From Vibrio sp. STUT-A11 (lineage in GTDB: Bacteria; Pseudomonadota; Gammaproteobacteria; Enterobacterales; Vibrionaceae): DNA of 64,000 nt. The stretch lies in contig NZ_AP026763.1 in NCBI RefSeq assembly GCF_026000435.1, positions 3,305,722-3,369,721 of the forward strand, given 5' to 3'. The position numbers and the translations under genes are program-made. Positions 29,695 through 37,566 of the stretch are shown one piece after another. Below the pieces are notes generated by a model, which was not told where the DNA came from, ran no database searches, and was given only the letters and a program-made list of their open reading frames with translations. The first letter of the stretch is position 1. The number at the start of each line of letters is the position of its first letter.

Positions 29695-30681
29695 ATGTCC
29701 CAAGGTACGTTTAACTTTGACGCCCTCACCCCAGATTTTATGTGGTATGCGTTAGAAAGCATCGGCATTCGCGCAGAATCTGGCTTTCTCCCTCTCAACA
29801 GTTATGAAAACCGCGTTTATCAGTTTACCGATGAAGAGCGTCGCCGCTATGTGGTGAAGTTCTACCGTCCTGAACGTTGGAGCGACGAGCAAATTCAGGA
29901 AGAACACGATTTCACACTGGAGCTGATCGACAACGAAATCCCTGTCGCACCACCTGCCATTCTTAACGGTCAAACATTACATCACTACCAAGGCTACGGT
30001 TTTGCGCTATTTGAAAGTGTTGGCGGACGCCAGTTTGAAGTAGACAATCTGGAACAACTGGAAGGCGTCGGTCGATTTTTAGGTCGAATCCATAAGGTTG
30101 GCGGTAAAAAGATTTTTCAACACCGACCAAGTATCGGCTTACAAGAATACCTATACCAGCCAAGGGAGATTCTGCAAAACTCGAACATGATTCCCATGCA
30201 TCTGGAGAACAGTTTCTTCAATGATCTGGATATCCTTATTAACTCTATCGAAAGCCACTGGCAGGATACCTTTGACAGTATTCGACTGCACGGAGACTGC
30301 CACCCGGGTAACATTCTATGGCGTGATGGGCCTATGTTCGTCGACTTGGATGACTCCCGTAATGGGCCTGCAGTACAGGATTTGTGGATGCTTTTGAGCG
30401 GTGAGCGACAAGATAAGCTGATGCAGCTGGATATCGTTCTGGAAGCTTATCAAGAATTTTGTGATTTTAACTCCGCAGAATTGAAACTAATTGAACCACT
30501 TCGCGGTCTACGAATGGTGCATTACATGGCATGGTTAGCAAAACGTTGGCATGACCCTGCATTTCCGTTGGCTTTTCCATGGTTTAATGAGCCAAAATAC
30601 TGGGAAGGTCAGGTTCTTGGCTTTAAAGAGCAGATTGCCAACTTAGAAGAAGCCCCCCTCTCTTTAATGCCTCAATGGTAA
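29695..30681 (+). CDS. srkA: Stress response kinase A (YihE family)
   Basis: Ser/Thr protein kinase that counteracts stress-induced programmed death in E. coli and acts with the Cpx response. 328 residues from the ATG at 29695, the same length as E. coli SrkA; upstream starts lie inside the ccoG terminator. Kinase signatures are 'HGDCHPGNILWRDG' (catalytic loop) and 'FVDLDDSRNGPAVQDLW' (metal-binding Asp). dsbA follows after 33 bp, as in E. coli, so the two are likely co-transcribed. No clear ribosome site is seen at the start. Confidence 0.95.
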   Translation: MSQGTFNFDALTPDFMWYALESIGIRAESGFLPLNSYENRVYQFTDEERRRYVVKFYRPERWSDEQIQEEHDFTLELIDNEIPVAPPAILNGQTLHHYQGYGFALFESVGGRQFEVDNLEQLEGVGRFLGRIHKVGGKKIFQHRPSIGLQEYLYQPREILQNSNMIPMHLENSFFNDLDILINSIESHWQDTFDSIRLHGDCHPGNILWRDGPMFVDLDDSRNGPAVQDLWMLLSGERQDKLMQLDIVLEAYQEFCDFNSAELKLIEPLRGLRMVHYMAWLAKRWHDPAFPLAFPWFNEPKYWEGQVLGFKEQIANLEEAPLSLMPQW

Positions 30682-30714
30682 GTCAGCCAACTAATTCAAA
30701 GTGGAGATATTTAA

Positions 30715-31317
30715 ATGAAAAAGCTGTTCGCACTGTTTTCTGTACTGATGCTGAGCCTCTCAGCACAGGCGGCGCAATTCAAAGAAGGTGAACATTACAA
30801 GGTATTGGATCTAGAGGCATCAAACAAACCAGTAGTGACTGAGTTCTTCTCATTCTACTGCCCGCACTGTAGTTCGTTTGAACCTGTTATTCAGCAACTT
30901 AAAAAGCAGTTACCAGAAGGCGTGAAGTTACAAAAGAACCACGTATCCTTTATGGGTGGCAGCATGGGCCCTTCAATGAGCAAAGCATTCGCAACTATGG
31001 TTGCACTTAAAATTGAAGACAAAATGGTCCCTGTGATGTTTAACCGCATCCACAATTTGCGTAAAGCGCCGCGCGACGATGCAGAACTGCGTCAAATCTT
31101 CTTAGATGAAGGTGTGGATGAGAAGAAGTTTGACTCCGCATTCAAAGGTTTTGCTGTCGATTCTATGGTTCGTCGTATGGACAAACAGTTCGAAAACAGT
31201 GGCCTGACAGGTGTTCCTGCGGTGATTGTAAACAACAAGTATCAGGTACAGGCACAAAGCATCAAAACCATGGATGAGTACTTTGCTCTGGTAAACTACT
31301 TATTAGAACTTAAATAA
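30715..31317 (+). CDS. dsbA: Thiol:disulfide interchange protein DsbA
   Basis: Periplasmic oxidase that introduces disulfides into exported proteins and is re-oxidised by DsbB. 200 residues with a signal peptide (about 1-19, ending 'LSAQA'), the active site C49-P50-H51-C52 in 'FYCPHCSSFEP', and the cis-proline loop 'TGVPAVIV'. Needed for toxin and pilus folding in Vibrio. Followed by a strong terminator. Confidence 0.97.
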   Translation: MKKLFALFSVLMLSLSAQAAQFKEGEHYKVLDLEASNKPVVTEFFSFYCPHCSSFEPVIQQLKKQLPEGVKLQKNHVSFMGGSMGPSMSKAFATMVALKIEDKMVPVMFNRIHNLRKAPRDDAELRQIFLDEGVDEKKFDSAFKGFAVDSMVRRMDKQFENSGLTGVPAVIVNNKYQVQAQSIKTMDEYFALVNYLLELK

Positions 31318-31331
31318 TCCGTATAGATTGC

Positions 31332-31363
31332 ACAAAGGGGAGCTCCGGCTCCCCTTTGTTTTA
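31332..31363. terminator. dsbA terminator (possibly bidirectional)
   Basis: ACAAAGGGGAGC / GCTCCCCTTTGT around loop TCCG, then TTTT. Overlaps the end of the convergent acyltransferase gene by 3 bp. Confidence 0.88.
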
Positions 31364-32239
31364 TCTGTGTATCTCTTTCAGTAACTGGTCTTTCTCTTGC
31401 CAGACATCACCCAGCCACTGCTGAAACTGACGCTTGTAGGGTTTGTCGTTAAAGTAATCACCCTGCACTTGTTCATCGACCGGCAGTACCTTCACACGAA
31501 CCACTATCTTGCTCATACGGCCCATTAACATGTCTCTAAATGGTTTATGGGTATTTTCCGGATAAGCCAACGTGACATCAATAATACTATCAAACTGATC
31601 ACCCATCGCAGCCAGCGTGTAAGCGATGCCACCAGACTTTGGCTGCAACAAATGTTGATATCGTGCTTTGCTCTGGCGTTGCTTTTCTGGCGTAAAACGC
31701 GTGCCTTCTACGTAATTGACTACCGTCGTGGGAGTATGCTTAAACTTAGCGCAAGAGCGACGCGTGGTGGCCAAATCCTGACCACGCTTATGCGGATGAC
31801 GGATCAAATATTCGCGCGAAAAACGGCGCATAAACGGCATATCCAGAGCCCAGCAAGCCATACCAATAAATGGCACATACAACAGTTGCTGTTTGAGGAA
31901 AAACTTTGGCATTGGGATACGATCTTTAAACACACAACACAGCACCACAATGTCCGTCCAACTCAGATGATTGCTGATCAAAAGGTACCAGCCATCTTTC
32001 TTTAGCTCATCGCCAACTTGCACATCCCATTCAACGCGATTGGACAGCGCGAGTATCCCCGCATTTATTGTTGCCCATGCCCACATAACCTTGTTCGCTG
32101 CTTCCGTTCCCTTCGCTTTTAGCTTTGCGCCTGGAAATGACAGTTTAACCACAGCGATCAAGCAAATAACCAATGAACAGATCGCCGAATTGATTATGAC
32201 TAGAGACGCGTTAAGAAGAAGTAACAAATATGCCAACAT
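31361..32239 (-). CDS. Membrane acyltransferase, YihG-like (PlsC superfamily)
   Basis: 292 residues with N-terminal hydrophobic segments and the PlsC-type active-site motif 'NHLSWTD' (HxxxxD form), then 'PFMRRFSREY' and 'VEGTRFTPEK', the acceptor phosphate motif. Related to lysophospholipid acyltransferases; E. coli YihG has been described as a lysophosphatidate acyltransferase. Probably shapes phospholipid acyl composition. Convergent with dsbA; E. coli yihG is also near dsbA. Confidence 0.88.
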   Translation of the reverse strand: MLAYLLLLLNASLVIINSAICSLVICLIAVVKLSFPGAKLKAKGTEAANKVMWAWATINAGILALSNRVEWDVQVGDELKKDGWYLLISNHLSWTDIVVLCCVFKDRIPMPKFFLKQQLLYVPFIGMACWALDMPFMRRFSREYLIRHPHKRGQDLATTRRSCAKFKHTPTTVVNYVEGTRFTPEKQRQSKARYQHLLQPKSGGIAYTLAAMGDQFDSIIDVTLAYPENTHKPFRDMLMGRMSKIVVRVKVLPVDEQVQGDYFNDKPYKRQFQQWLGDVWQEKDQLLKEIHR

Positions 32240-32478
32240 GATAACAGTGCTAAAGTGTGAGTAATAAAACAGCGTGTAATTATACTGTCACATTGCTACA
32301 TTGAAACATTTATGAGAATGGTCTGATTAGTTACCACTTACCCGCTTGACCTTGCACAATATGAAACAAAGGGAATATATTATTGTATAAGTTGGGCAAA
32401 GAAATTAAGTTACTCTCCAATACAAATAAACGCTCAACCATTGCTCGAACCATTCATTCACAAATAGGGAGATCATGA

Positions 32479-33435
32479 ATGAAACCAAGACTAACGGTCT
32501 TGACCTTGGCTTTTATCGTCAGTTCAGCTCAAGCTCAGCTCGCAGAAACTGCTGGATTCAGCGGTGAGATTTCACTTAACGCTGCCTTTGTGACCTCAGA
32601 ATCTAACTTTAATACCGATAACGACAGAACCATCGACTCACTGAATCACAGTGCTGACAGCGATAGCTCGGCAGTCGCAGCGCCCCTGGGAAACATCGCC
32701 TACACCTTCGGTACGCAGCTCAACCAGCAAGTCTATGCTGGTACCACTCGTTCAGATGTAGCCATTGGTACACTTGCATTTCAGCTAGGCTATCAATACC
32801 AATTGCCATCAGGCACCGTACTCGATGTATCGTACTTGCCAACTATGCTAGAAGGCGAAACCTGGCGTAATCCGTATCAGGTCAGTGTAGCTAGGCGCAC
32901 AACCGACGAAGGCGGTAACGCGTACCGTTTTCAGGTTAAAGGGCTGATTGATAAAAACTTCAATCTTGATCTTGCCTATGCCAACAAAGAAATTGATAAA
33001 GAGGAAGTAACGGATCGCTCTTTGGCTCGTGATGCTGATATTTACTACATCAAAGGTGACTATCGAATTTCACTGGATCGCACATCAATATTGCAACCCG
33101 CATTTGCCTACATTAACCAAGATGCGGATGGTAAAGCAGAATCCTTTGACTCATATGGGTTTGAGCTTAGCTGGTTTAAATTCATCAATCGTCATCGCTT
33201 AGCGCTCACCGGCGGCTATACGCTTCACGACTATCAATCTAAAAGCCAGACCTTCACCAAGACGCGCAGTGACGATACGTTGAGCCTGTTTGCCGCTTAC
33301 GAATACCAAAATGTGTTTGACTGGCAAGACTGGTCTTTCATTTCATTCGCAGGCTATAGTCAAACCGACTCAAACATTACCTTCTATGACGAGAAGGAAT
33401 ACCTGTTCTCGTTAGGCTTCAGCTATCGCTTCTAA
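32479..33435 (+). CDS. DUF2860 family outer-membrane protein
   Basis: 318-residue exported protein with signal peptide (about 1-19, cleaved after 'SSAQA') and a beta-strand-rich body ending 'FSLGFSYRF', the terminal aromatic typical of outer-membrane barrels. The family is found in Vibrio and relatives; function unknown. ATG at 32479 with GGAG 7 bases upstream; an out-of-frame ATG 4 bp before it is not used. Confidence 0.87.
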   Translation: MKPRLTVLTLAFIVSSAQAQLAETAGFSGEISLNAAFVTSESNFNTDNDRTIDSLNHSADSDSSAVAAPLGNIAYTFGTQLNQQVYAGTTRSDVAIGTLAFQLGYQYQLPSGTVLDVSYLPTMLEGETWRNPYQVSVARRTTDEGGNAYRFQVKGLIDKNFNLDLAYANKEIDKEEVTDRSLARDADIYYIKGDYRISLDRTSILQPAFAYINQDADGKAESFDSYGFELSWFKFINRHRLALTGGYTLHDYQSKSQTFTKTRSDDTLSLFAAYEYQNVFDWQDWSFISFAGYSQTDSNITFYDEKEYLFSLGFSYRF

Positions 33436-33466
33436 TTTTCTGGCCGCTATTGGGGGTAAGGACTGA

Positions 33467-34990
33467 TTACACAGCCTGAGCAGTAAGCTGTTTCAGTAAT
33501 CGGTCCATAGCACGATATCCAAGGGCTTCCGCTAGGTGGGAGCGTTCAATCCGCCCTTCCCCATCCAGATCGGCAATCGTACGGGCCACTTTAATGATTC
33601 GGTGATACGCGCGAATAGACAGCCCTAACCTGTGCAAAGCGGTCTCCAGAAACTCAGCATCACTTTTTAGCAGTGGGCAAAACGTCTCTATCTCACGGCT
33701 CCCCAGCAAGGCATTTACCTTGCCACTACGGCTTAACATGTTCTGGCGAGCGTCATAAACCCGCTCTTTAACGACTGCTGTAGGCTCTCCTCGGTCACCT
33801 CCCTGCGATAATGTGCCTTTAGGCAACGCCGGAATTTCTAACGACATATCAAATCGATCCAGTAACGGTCCTGATAAGCGACCTAAATAGCGCAGAATGG
33901 CTTGTGGATTAGTACGAGCCTGATTGCCTTCGTAATAACCTGTCGGGCTGGGGTTGAGTGCGCCCACCAGCTGAAAGCGGGCAGGAAAACGGGTTTTGCC
34001 CTGAGCCCGAGAGATGATGATTTCTCCCGATTCCAGTGGCTCTCGTAACGAGTCCAAAGCTTTACGATCAAATTCCGGCATTTCATCGAGAAATAATAGG
34101 CCATTGTGGGCCAATGAAATCTCACCCGGCCTTGGCACCGAGCCACCGCCGACCAATGCCGCCATAGAACTGGAGTGGTGTGGAGAACGAAACGGTCGTC
34201 GCTTCCAGTTATGTTCATTGATTTCGCTTTGTGTCAGTGATGCGACGGACGCGGTTTCCATCGCTTCCTCATCACTCATTTCAGGTAACAAATCGCATAA
34301 GCGCGACGCTAACATGGTTTTTCCGGTACCGGGTGGCCCTAAAAATAATAAGTTATGGTTACCTGCCGCCGCGATCTCCAAAGCCCGCTTTCCCTGCTGC
34401 TGGCCGATAATGTCTTGCAGATCGCGGTTATGGTTTTGTGACATAATTCTCTCAGGCGCTTGATGCAAACTCAGCCTATGCTGACCGCACAATTCAGCAC
34501 ACACCTCAAGCAACGACTGAGCAGACTTATGCTGCTCTTTAGCCACCAGCGCCGCCTGATCACCATTCGCATGTGGCACGACCAAGTGGCGCTGAAACTT
34601 GCTTGCGGCGAGCGCTGCAGGTAGCACGCCTTTTACTGGCCTTAAGCCTCCAGACAAGGCTAACTCGCCAACAAATTCGTAGTTTTTGAGCTTATCTGTC
34701 GCGATTTGCTCTGAAGCGGCCAAAATACCCAGCGCAATGGGTAAATCAAAACGTCCGCCCTCTTTGGGTAGATCCGCCGGAGCTAAGTTGACCGTAATGC
34801 GTTTGGCGGGAAATTGAAAATTAGAATTAATGATGGCACTACGTACCCGATCTTTAGACTCTTTTACCGTGGTTTCTGGTAACCCAACCAAAGTAAAGCC
34901 CGGCATACCGTTACTAATATGTACTTCCACACTAACTGACGGTGCCTGAACACCGACGCTTGCCCGACTATGAATAATTGCCAGCCCCAT
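33467..34990 (-). CDS. comM: ComM / YifB family Mg-chelatase-like AAA+ ATPase
   Basis: 507-residue hexameric helicase that promotes branch migration during natural transformation in Haemophilus and Vibrio. N-terminal Lon-like domain ('ELALSGGLRPVKGVLPAAL'), central AAA+ module with Walker A 'GPPGTGKT' and Walker B 'LLFLDEM', Mg-chelatase C-terminal domain. Divergent from the ilv operon, a neighbourhood shared with enterobacteria (yifB-ilvL). Confidence 0.95.
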   Translation of the reverse strand: MGLAIIHSRASVGVQAPSVSVEVHISNGMPGFTLVGLPETTVKESKDRVRSAIINSNFQFPAKRITVNLAPADLPKEGGRFDLPIALGILAASEQIATDKLKNYEFVGELALSGGLRPVKGVLPAALAASKFQRHLVVPHANGDQAALVAKEQHKSAQSLLEVCAELCGQHRLSLHQAPERIMSQNHNRDLQDIIGQQQGKRALEIAAAGNHNLLFLGPPGTGKTMLASRLCDLLPEMSDEEAMETASVASLTQSEINEHNWKRRPFRSPHHSSSMAALVGGGSVPRPGEISLAHNGLLFLDEMPEFDRKALDSLREPLESGEIIISRAQGKTRFPARFQLVGALNPSPTGYYEGNQARTNPQAILRYLGRLSGPLLDRFDMSLEIPALPKGTLSQGGDRGEPTAVVKERVYDARQNMLSRSGKVNALLGSREIETFCPLLKSDAEFLETALHRLGLSIRAYHRIIKVARTIADLDGEGRIERSHLAEALGYRAMDRLLKQLTAQAV

Positions 34991-35102
34991 ACGATCCCTA
35001 ACCAGTTATTGATTGCTTTATAAACAAATGTTTTCACTATGTGTTTATGTTATATACCGCGTCTTAATTGAGAGTTAATGTGAAAAAAGAATGACTTTTT
35101 GC

Positions 35103-35130
35103 TTGTCATGCAGAGGAATTGTGTGATACC
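35103..35130 (+). promoter_or_regulatory. Probable ilv operon promoter
   Basis: TTGTCA (35103-35108), 16-bp spacer with TGTG before the -10, GATACC (35125-35130). It would start transcription near 35137, some 60 bp before the leader peptide. Assigned by eye; a second candidate in the AT-rich 35000-35100 segment is possible. Confidence 0.4.
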
Positions 35131-35198
35131 ACTAATGACGCAAACAATTTCGTAGAACATTACACAACAAAATTTAACGAAAACAGAACGACAGACAG

Positions 35199-35288
35199 AT
35201 GAATCTTTTCGCTTACATTAACTCACTGCTAGCCCTGATTATCGTGGTCATTATTGGCACTGCGCGGGGTGTTGTGGGCGAAAGATAA
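35199..35288 (+). CDS. ilvL: Branched-chain operon leader peptide
   Basis: 29-codon leader beginning 'MNLFAYINSLLALIIVVIIG'. Of these, Leu, Ile and Val make up more than a third and cluster at codons 10-19 (CTG CTA ... ATT ATC GTG GTC ATT ATT), the hallmark of ribosome-mediated attenuation. Precedes a strong terminator and then ilvG. Too short for routine ORF calling. Confidence 0.88.
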   Translation: MNLFAYINSLLALIIVVIIGTARGVVGER

Positions 35289-35297
35289 CCACAAATT

Positions 35298-35337
35298 ACA
35301 AAAAACCCCCGCACTGAAAAGTCCGGGGGTTTTTTTA
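35298..35337 (+). terminator. ilv attenuator terminator
   Basis: AAAAACCCCCG / CCGGGGGTTTTTT stem (about 35301-35336), strong and followed by seven T. The alternative pairing is between TGCGCGGGG in the 3' part of the leader ORF (35261-35269) and the ACCCCCGCA arm (35305-35313), which would break the terminator when the ribosome stalls at Ile/Val/Leu codons. Confidence 0.88.
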
Positions 35338-35457
35338 CAACTACAAGTTGTCATCTGTCTAACCCTTAGACAGTTTAACGGGAAGAATGGGAGTGCACAT
35401 GAAGTGCAATACAAATGGTAATAGCTACGAGCCACAACGTAGCAAAGGAGGTTTACG

Positions 35458-37104
35458 ATGACCGGTGCACAACTTGTCGTAGCCGCTTTAAGACAGCAAG
35501 GCATCCAGACCGTGTTTGGTTACCCTGGCGGGGCCATCATGCCAATCTACGATGCTTTGTATGACGGAGGTGTCGAGCACATCTTATGCCGTCATGAGCA
35601 AGGCGCAGCCATGGCCGCTATCGGTATGGCTCGATCCACTCAAGATGTTGCCGTTTGTATGGCAACTTCCGGCCCTGGCGCCACAAACCTAGTCACCGGC
35701 CTTGCCGACGCTTTCCTTGATTCAGTTCCACTGGTAGCCATCACAGGTCAGGTTGCCAGCTCTCATATCGGTACCGACGCTTTCCAGGAAATGGATGTGA
35801 TTGGTATGTCTCTAGCCTGTACTAAGCACAGCTATCTGGTTACCGAGATCGAAGATCTTGCCCCGACTCTGGCTGAAGCCTTTGAAGTAGCAAAAACCGG
35901 ACGTCCAGGCCCTGTCATTGTTGATATCGCGAAAGACGTTCAGCTTGCTCAAACTCCAACCGATTTGCTTACGCCATATGTTGCCCCAGCAATCGAAGAT
36001 GTCCCTACCGAAGACATAAAACGCGCACAAGAAGTGTTAGCCGCTTCTACTCGCCCTGTGTTATACGTTGGTGGTGGTGTTCAGCTAGCGAAAGCGACTG
36101 ATGCAGTACGAGAGTTCTTACGTCTGAATCCAATGCCAGCGGTAAGCACTCTGAAAGGTCTAGGCACGATTGAACGCCATGACCCTCACTATCTAGGCAT
36201 GTTAGGCATGCACGGCACTAAAGCGGCCAACCTGGTAGTTCAGGAAGCGGACCTATTAATTGTGGTTGGTGCGCGATTTGATGACCGTGTGACAGGTAAG
36301 CTCGACACTTTTGCACCTAACGCGAAAGTGATTCACATCGATATAGATGCAGCAGAAATTCATAAGCTTCGCCATGCCAATGCACCGCTGCGTGGCGACA
36401 TTAAGACCATTCTTCCTCAGCTAGAACTGACTCAAGACATCTCCCCTTGGGTTCACCACAGTGAAAGCTTACGCAGTGGCTTTAAGTGGCGCTATGACCA
36501 TCCTGGTGAACTTATCTACGCGCCGCTGTTGCTTAAACAGTTGTCTGACATGATGCCGGATAGCTCTATGGTTTCAACAGACGTAGGCCAGCACCAGATG
36601 TGGGCTGCGCAACATATCCAGCCACGTGAACCACAAAACTTCATCACTTCAGCCGGTTTAGGCACCATGGGCTTTGGTCTGCCAGCGGCAATGGGTGCTG
36701 CCGTTGCTCGCCCGGATGATCAGTCTATCCTTATTACTGGTGATGGTTCATTCATGATGAACGTGCAGGAATTAGGTACGCTAAAACGCCGCCAGATTCC
36801 AGTGAAAATTGTTCTTCTTAACAACCAACGTCTTGGTATGGTACGCCAATGGCAATCGCTATTCTTTGATGGCCGACACAGTGAAACTATCCTTGATGAC
36901 AACCCTGACTTTGTGATGCTGGCAAAAGCATTCGACATTCCGGGCAAAACCATCACCAAGAAAGAAGAAGTGGAGCCAGCACTGAAAGAGATGTTGGAGA
37001 GCAAAACTTCTTACATGCTTCACGTGTTAATCGACGAAGAAGAAAACGTGTGGCCGTTGGTGCCACCTGGCGCATCAAACAGTGATATGTTGGAAAACAC
37101 CTAG
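35458..37104 (+). CDS. ilvG: Acetolactate synthase II, catalytic subunit
   Basis: Condenses pyruvate with pyruvate or 2-ketobutyrate, the first common step to valine, leucine and isoleucine. 548 residues: conserved glutamate in 'LCRHEQGAAMAAIG' that activates thiamine diphosphate, and the cofactor-binding motif 'GDGSFMMN' to 'LLNNQRLGM'. The gene is intact, unlike the frameshifted copy in E. coli K-12. AAAGGAGG ribosome site upstream. Small subunit IlvM follows 11 bp later. Confidence 0.97.
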   Translation: MTGAQLVVAALRQQGIQTVFGYPGGAIMPIYDALYDGGVEHILCRHEQGAAMAAIGMARSTQDVAVCMATSGPGATNLVTGLADAFLDSVPLVAITGQVASSHIGTDAFQEMDVIGMSLACTKHSYLVTEIEDLAPTLAEAFEVAKTGRPGPVIVDIAKDVQLAQTPTDLLTPYVAPAIEDVPTEDIKRAQEVLAASTRPVLYVGGGVQLAKATDAVREFLRLNPMPAVSTLKGLGTIERHDPHYLGMLGMHGTKAANLVVQEADLLIVVGARFDDRVTGKLDTFAPNAKVIHIDIDAAEIHKLRHANAPLRGDIKTILPQLELTQDISPWVHHSESLRSGFKWRYDHPGELIYAPLLLKQLSDMMPDSSMVSTDVGQHQMWAAQHIQPREPQNFITSAGLGTMGFGLPAAMGAAVARPDDQSILITGDGSFMMNVQELGTLKRRQIPVKIVLLNNQRLGMVRQWQSLFFDGRHSETILDDNPDFVMLAKAFDIPGKTITKKEEVEPALKEMLESKTSYMLHVLIDEEENVWPLVPPGASNSDMLENT

Positions 37105-37115
37105 GAGACAATCAC

Positions 37116-37400
37116 ATGGATAGATATTTACTCGACATCAAAGCCGATGATAAACCGGTATTGTTAGAGCGCGTTCTACGTGTGATTCGTCACCGAGGTT
37201 TCGTGATCAAACAAGTAGCAGCCACTCAAAACCACGAAAGCAAAGTCGCCAGTGTGGAGATTATCGTCGACAGCGATCGCCCAATCTCATTTTTGATCAA
37301 TCAAATTGAGAAGCTGTGGGATGTTCGTAAAGTTGAGGTACTCAAAATCCGCAACGATGAACTGCCAAATCACAACTTACAACAACAGGTAAGTGCATAA
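37116..37400 (+). CDS. ilvM: Acetolactate synthase II, regulatory small subunit
   Basis: 94-residue ACT-domain subunit that activates and modulates IlvG. Typical 'VLLERVLRVIRHRGFVIKQV' N-terminal half. The isozyme II small subunit lacks the second regulatory domain of IlvN/IlvH, which fits its short length. In E. coli ilvE would follow; here it does not. Confidence 0.95.
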   Translation: MDRYLLDIKADDKPVLLERVLRVIRHRGFVIKQVAATQNHESKVASVEIIVDSDRPISFLINQIEKLWDVRKVEVLKIRNDELPNHNLQQQVSA

Positions 37401-37566
37401 GAGCCCTGTGGCAACAATCGAACCAATGGAAATGGGCAGCGCCAGGCGTTGTCCAATCACAAACTACTGCGAGAGGCCTACGATGGCCTATGTAACAGCA
37501 CCACGAAAGAGAAGTGGGCTGGTTAGACTGTGTGTAACCAGAGCAGAAGTAAGAAGGAATTAGGAA
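37401..37566 (+). other. ilvM-ilvD spacer with an open frame and a hairpin; no ilvE
   Basis: 166 bp between ilvM and ilvD where E. coli has the whole ilvE gene. An ATG at 37426 opens 45 codons ending in TAG at 37561-37563, three bases before the ilvD start and in the same frame as ilvD. The peptide is Arg-rich with rare AGG/AGA codons, unlike neighbouring genes, so it may be chance or a remnant. A hairpin CTGGTTA / TAACCAG occurs at 37519-37541. AAGGA upstream of ilvD is visible. I see no residual similarity to IlvE. Confidence 0.3.
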
